From an uncultured Clostridia bacterium (GTDB taxonomy: Bacteria > Bacillota > Clostridia > Oscillospirales > Ruminococcaceae): 64,000 nucleotides of DNA. The stretch lies in NCBI GenBank assembly GCA_947627465.1, contig CANQWD010000003.1, positions 56,637 through 120,636 on the forward strand, read 5' to 3'. Below the pieces are notes generated by a model. It did no database searches. It saw nothing but the letters and a program-made list of their open reading frames with translations, and was not told where the DNA came from. The position numbers and the translations under genes are program-made. Positions 60,478 to 64,000 of this stretch are shown piece by piece. Each line of letters begins with the position of its first letter. Position 1 is the stretch's first letter.

Positions 60478-60651
60478 AGGCAACACCGCACAGAGATTGT
60501 CGTCCGATTGCGTCGCCTAATTTTTCGTCAGATTGCACAAAATCGACGAATAAGGCTGGCGCCTATGAGGAGATTTTGGGCAAAAATGACGGAAAATTTG
60601 CAAGCAAGCGAGCGGCAAAGCCCGTAGGGCGGTCTTTGTGCGGTGTTGCCT
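60478..60651. repeat. MITE-like palindromic element, copy 2
   Basis: Ends AGGCAACACCGCACA (60478-60492) and the exact complement TGTGCGGTGTTGCCT (60637-60651). The 174 bp unit shares TGTCGTCCGATTGCG-type and ATGACGGAAAATTTGCAAGC parts with copy 1 at 50347-50552. It sits between a promoter and the regulator gene, so it should be transcribed as a leader. Confidence 0.8.
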
Positions 60652-60708
60652 AAAGACGATGTAAAGAGTTTACAATGAATAAGCCGCAATATATAAAGAG
60701 GTACAATA

Positions 60709-61086
60709 ATGGATTTTAATAACTTAAAGATATTCCGAAAAAAATTCGGATATACTCAAGACCAAATCGCCGAAAAGGTCGGCGTATCGCGTCAGGCGGT
60801 AGCGAAATGGGAAAAAGGCGAAACGCTGCCGGATATCGATAATATAATCGCGCTTGCCGATATTTACGGCGTGACCATAGACTCGCTTGTAAGAAACGTC
60901 GCCGCTTACCGCGGACCCACTCCCGAGAAGCAGTACATGTTCGGGGTTGTAAGATTGAACGAAAAAAGCGAGATTACTCTGCCGGAAAAGTGCAAAAAGG
61001 TTTTCGGTTTATCGGTCGGAGATACGCTTTTGATGTTGGGCGACGAGGAACGAGGTATCGCGCTTATCAAAATAGACGAAATATAA
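60709..61086 (+). CDS. XRE-family regulator with AbrB-like C-terminal domain
   Basis: A 125-residue regulator. The N-terminal helix-turn-helix (FRKKFGYTQDQIAEKVGVSRQAVAKWEKGE) is followed by about 15 linker residues and a C-terminal swapped-hairpin AbrB/SpoVT-type domain (GVVRLNEKSEITLPEKCKKVFGLSVGDTLLML). Two DNA-binding folds in one small protein is notable. ABC exporter genes follow (11 bp), so it is likely their repressor or activator. Confidence 0.88.
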   Translation: MDFNNLKIFRKKFGYTQDQIAEKVGVSRQAVAKWEKGETLPDIDNIIALADIYGVTIDSLVRNVAAYRGPTPEKQYMFGVVRLNEKSEITLPEKCKKVFGLSVGDTLLMLGDEERGIALIKIDEI

Positions 61087-61097
61087 GGAGTAACATT

Positions 61098-61826
61098 ATG
61101 TACGCTGTACAAACCAAGGGGCTTGTTAAAAAGTACAAGACGAAAACCGCCGTTTCCGGACTGGATCTCGCGATAAACGAGGGCGAGATCTACGCGCTTT
61201 TGGGCGTAAACGGCGCGGGCAAAACCACGACCATACGTATGCTGACGTGCCTTTCAAAGCCGACGGACGGAGAATGCTTCGTGTGCGGAAAAAACTGCGT
61301 TTCCCAAATGTCCGAGGTGAAAAAGCTGACGGGAATTTCGCCGCAGGACACCGCCGTTGCGGAAAACCTTACAGTTACGGAAAATTTGCAATTCATTTGC
61401 GGAATATATGAATTTTCCGCCGAAAAAACCGCCGAGAGCGTAGAGCGGCTCATCAAGCTGTTTTCATTGGAAGAATACAAAAATTCCCGCGCGAAAACGC
61501 TGTCGGGCGGCTGGAAACGCAAGCTTTCGATAGCAATGGCGATGATAGGCGAGCCGCGCGTTCTGTTCCTTGACGAGCCGACGCTCGGACTTGACGTTCT
61601 GGCGCGTCGCGAACTGTGGAACATTATCGAAAAGTTAAAAAGCAAAATAACGATAATACTTACAACTCACTATATGGAAGAAGCCGAAAAGCTCTCCGAC
61701 CGCATAGGAATAATGATAAACGGCGAACTGAAAGCCGAGGGCACGCTCTCCGAGCTTGAGGCGCAAACAGGCGAACAGGGATTGGAAAACGCTTTTGTAA
61801 AGATCGCCGAGGGAGGGAAAGAATAA
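61098..61826 (+). CDS. ABC transporter ATP-binding protein
   Basis: A 242-residue ABC-2-type ATPase: Walker A GVNGAGKTTTIRML, signature LSGGWKRKLSIAMAMIG, Walker B VLFLDEPTLGLDV. The start MYAVQTKG at 61098 follows AAGGAG; a longer frame starting inside the regulator gene is not used. It overlaps the permease start by one base. Confidence 0.92.
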   Translation: MYAVQTKGLVKKYKTKTAVSGLDLAINEGEIYALLGVNGAGKTTTIRMLTCLSKPTDGECFVCGKNCVSQMSEVKKLTGISPQDTAVAENLTVTENLQFICGIYEFSAEKTAESVERLIKLFSLEEYKNSRAKTLSGGWKRKLSIAMAMIGEPRVLFLDEPTLGLDVLARRELWNIIEKLKSKITIILTTHYMEEAEKLSDRIGIMINGELKAEGTLSELEAQTGEQGLENAFVKIAEGGKE

Positions 61827-62620
61827 TGAGCAAAACGACCGCGTTTTCACAACGCAATTTAAAGGAGCTTATCCGCGACCCGCTGAGTTATTTGTTCTGC
61901 TTGGGTTTCCCCTTGGTAATGCTGGTGGTAATGACGCTCGTAAACAACGGAATTGAAAGCAGCACCGCCGATCTGCCGCCCGGAGCCGTATCCGCCGCCC
62001 CGACTATTTTCCAAATCGACAAATTGGCGGGAGGCATAGCGGTTTTCGGACTGACGTTTCTTATGCTGTTCACTTGTCTTACAGTCGCGAAAGACCGCTC
62101 GGGCGCGTTCCTTATGCGGCTTTACGCAACTCCCATGCGCTCTGCCAACTTTATCGCGGGCTATATGCTGCCCACGTTCGTTTTGGGAATTATCCAGATC
62201 GTTATCACACTTGCCGCTTCGTTAATAATCGCGCTAATCAAGGACGTTGAGCTGAACGTTGGCGGCTTGGTTTTGAGCGCAGCCGTTCTTATGCCTACCG
62301 TAGTGATGTTTATCGCGCTTGGCGTTTTATTCGGCACGATGTTCAGCGACAAATCCGCGCCGGGTCTCTGCTCGATAGTGATCTCGCTTGCGTCTTTTTT
62401 AGGCGGTATTTGGTTTGACGCGGACAGCACGGGCGGTTTTCTGAAAAAACTCTGCGACGTTCTCCCGTTCATTCATTCCGTAAAAGCGGCGCGGCTCACG
62501 TGCGCGCTGGATTTCGAGAATGTGCTGCCGCATCTTCTGATATCAACGGCATACGCGGCGCTTCTCACCGTGATTTCGATAATCGCGTTCAAAAGCAGAA
62601 TGAAAGCCGATCTGCAATAA
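61826..62620 (+). CDS. ABC-2 type permease
   Basis: A 264-residue membrane protein with six helices. The first outside segment (VNNGIESSTADLPPGAVSAAPTI) and the later FGTMFSDKSAPGLCSIVISLASFLGGIWF fit the ABC-2 membrane family used for drug, lipid or peptide export. It works with the ATPase before it. The regulator upstream suggests induction by an outside compound, as inference. Confidence 0.9.
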   Translation: MSKTTAFSQRNLKELIRDPLSYLFCLGFPLVMLVVMTLVNNGIESSTADLPPGAVSAAPTIFQIDKLAGGIAVFGLTFLMLFTCLTVAKDRSGAFLMRLYATPMRSANFIAGYMLPTFVLGIIQIVITLAASLIIALIKDVELNVGGLVLSAAVLMPTVVMFIALGVLFGTMFSDKSAPGLCSIVISLASFLGGIWFDADSTGGFLKKLCDVLPFIHSVKAARLTCALDFENVLPHLLISTAYAALLTVISIIAFKSRMKADLQ

Positions 62621-62684
62621 TTTAACAAGCCGCGCCCGTTGTCAATGGCGCGGCTGTTCTGTTCCCTCGCGCTTAGGACGGTCA

Positions 62685-62716
62685 AAAAAATCCCCTGCCG
62701 AAACAGGGGATTTTTT
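62685..62716. terminator. Bidirectional terminator between the ABC operon and the GH130 gene
   Basis: AAAAAATCCCCTG and CAGGGGATTTTTT form a 13 bp stem around a short loop, T runs both ways. A weaker GC hairpin at 62631-62656 lies nearer the permease stop. Confidence 0.88.
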
Positions 62717-62738
62717 AAATATCGGTATGCTTTACAAA

Positions 62739-63743
62739 TCAATCATACTTTTTGGAGTGCGACTTAACATACTCCACAACTTCCTCGGCGTAGCAGAAGC
62801 ACAAACTTGTGCAAGTGTCCGCGCAGCCGTAGTAGATAGCTATTCTGCCGGTGTCCTTGTCGCAGAGCGCCGCGCACGGGAACGTTACGTTCTGAACGTC
62901 GCCCACGCACTCGTAGTACTCGCGCGGGTTTATCATATATTCCTGACATCTGTACTTGATCTTCCACGGCTCGTCCTTATCGAGAATTACCGCGCTGAAG
63001 CTGTAAACAAAGCCGTTGCAGCTCTGCAATACGCCGTGATAGAATACAAGCCAGCCCTCGGAAGTCTCGATCGGGATAGGACCCGCGCCGATCTTTGTGG
63101 ACTCCCAATCGAGATCGGGACCCATTACATATCTGTGCTTGCCCCAATAAACCATGTCCTTGGAACGCGAAAGATACATATCGCCGAACGGAGTGTGACC
63201 GCTGTCGGACGGACGGCTGAACAGCACATACTCGCCGTCAATCTTGCGCGGGAACAGCACGCCGTTTCTGTTGAACGGCAGGAACGCGTTTTCGCACTGG
63301 TGGAACTCCTTGAAGTCCTTAGTCCAGCCCACGCCGATAGTGGGGTGCCAGCAATACGCGTTGCACCAAGTGATCCAATATCTGTCCTCTATCCAAACGC
63401 AGCGAGGGTCATAGCCGTACTGCCACGGATTTGCCTCGGCGGTTTTGGGATCGTCGTTTATCCACTCTATTTTTTCGGGATTGATATTCCAGTGAATACC
63501 GTCATCTGAAAATCCCGCGTGAATTGCCATTCTTCTTGCCTTGTCATCAACACGGAACACGCCTGCGAATTTACCGTTAAACGGAACGACAGCCGAATTA
63601 AATATCGAGTTGCTGGTGAGAAGCGTATCGCGTTTGATAACAGGGTTATCACTGTAACGCCAAATTACGTCCTTACACCCCTCGGGTCTGTCCTGCCACG
63701 GCATATTGGGGATACTTACCCCATTTACGATTTCCAAGCTCAT
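62739..63743 (-). CDS. GH130 family beta-1,4-mannooligosaccharide phosphorylase-like protein
   Basis: A 334-residue five-bladed propeller enzyme. [50 protein letters not shown] and [21 protein letters not shown] follow the GH130 pattern with the catalytic Asp region and phosphate-binding Arg/His residues. The sequence is like the short mannooligosaccharide phosphorylases of Ruminococcus albus, which split beta-mannosides with phosphate to give mannose 1-phosphate. The start MSLEIVNG follows GAGAGGTG; the longer frame would start at GTG within that site. No other mannan genes are in the window. Confidence 0.87.
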   Translation of the reverse strand: MSLEIVNGVSIPNMPWQDRPEGCKDVIWRYSDNPVIKRDTLLTSNSIFNSAVVPFNGKFAGVFRVDDKARRMAIHAGFSDDGIHWNINPEKIEWINDDPKTAEANPWQYGYDPRCVWIEDRYWITWCNAYCWHPTIGVGWTKDFKEFHQCENAFLPFNRNGVLFPRKIDGEYVLFSRPSDSGHTPFGDMYLSRSKDMVYWGKHRYVMGPDLDWESTKIGAGPIPIETSEGWLVFYHGVLQSCNGFVYSFSAVILDKDEPWKIKYRCQEYMINPREYYECVGDVQNVTFPCAALCDKDTGRIAIYYGCADTCTSLCFCYAEEVVEYVKSHSKKYD

Positions 63744-63984
63744 ATAAAGCACCTCTCAAAATAGATTTTCATTTTAGGTTTTCCGCAATTTTCCGCATTA
63801 TACAGCCGAATAAACGGCAAGCAAAAAAATTATGTAAATCCTTACCTAAATTATACCAAATTGTAAACGATTTTTCAATTGGCTTTTTGGCTAAATATTA
63901 CAACAACTTTTAGTATATATTGCCTATAGATTTACAATATAAGTGCAACACCAAATAAAAAAGCAACCCATCGAGCTGACCTTG

Positions 63985-63993
63985 TGGTATAAT
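63985..63993 (+). promoter_or_regulatory. Extended -10 promoter at the right edge
   Basis: TGGTATAAT (63985-63993) is an extended -10 box (TGnTATAAT) reading rightwards off the window, with no clear -35. The 63753-63984 stretch is AT-rich and shows nothing else. Confidence 0.4.
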
Positions 63994-64000
63994 GGAAGTA

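Noticed and set aside
60447..60653. A 68-codon frame over the repeat element copy 2
   Set aside because: It lies across both inverted ends and the promoter, has no ribosome site and no match in copy 1.

Overview
The window reads as chromosomal DNA of a Gram-positive, spore-forming anaerobe of the class Clostridia. The best guess is the Ruminococcaceae/Oscillospiraceae side of the gut Firmicutes; the genus cannot be fixed from sequence alone. The grounds are GerA-type spore-germination genes at the left edge, a SigH-like sigma factor, an IreB protein, a DivIVA-like protein, consensus -35/-10 promoters with 17-18 bp spacing, Shine-Dalgarno starts, and a GH130 mannoside phosphorylase of the type known from Ruminococcus albus. 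No rRNA, tRNA or CRISPR array was recognised.

Layout. 1-1350: the end of a germinant-receptor operon (GerAB-like permease, then GerAC-like lipoprotein). 1380-6716: a TPP-riboswitch-controlled thiamine operon thiS-thiG-thiH-thiE-thiD-thiC, closed by a shared terminator and without thiF. 6717-10698 (minus): CorA, AI-2E-family permease, YdbC/PC4-like protein, metallophosphoesterase. 10943-12867: DacF-like D,D-carboxypeptidase and RlmH. 12939-18865 (minus): a sigma factor fused to an extracytoplasmic leucine-rich-repeat module, a zinc-ribbon protein, a SigH-like sigma factor, an orphan class I fumarase beta subunit and a DivIVA-like coiled-coil protein. 19307-25957: ireB, then a branched-chain amino-acid ABC operon (livJHMGF) that also carries a small membrane protein and a cytidylate-kinase-like protein. 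26013-31412 (minus): mfd and pth, with an intact-ended ISAs1-type insertion sequence upstream whose transposase has an amber stop.

31615-34563: a GntR/YtrA-type regulator with an ABC exporter and two tiny proteins. 34694-40097 (minus): trmB, an unknown protein, an ATP-grasp protein and two tandem membrane sulfatase-like paralogues. 40488-41816: a G5/3D-domain cell-wall protein behind a long structured leader. 42132-44572: an unrecognised cluster of a secreted Trp-rich preproprotein, three small membrane proteins of one family and a lipoprotein subtilase. 44619-48341 (minus): glmS and pyk. 48673-50283: an AGCS sodium/alanine symporter. 50706-53821: another unusual cluster, a protein with four 27-residue Gly/Ser/Phe/Trp repeats, two paralogous membrane proteins and a glycosyltransferase-like protein. 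54319-58837: an orphan ABC ATPase, a sirtuin, a zinc-ribbon membrane protein, a TPM-domain protein and a metallo-beta-lactamase-fold hydrolase. 58834-60424: dtd and a cysteine desulfurase. 60709-62620: an XRE-AbrB regulator with an ABC exporter. 62739-63743 (minus): GH130 phosphorylase.

Small mobile or palindromic repeats are scattered through intergenic DNA: a pair of AGGCAACACCGCACA-ended elements, a family of TTGACAAT-type elements (one interrupted by a second palindromic element), and GC-rich double palindromes. The two regions most likely to hold undescribed biology are 42132-44572 and 50706-53821.
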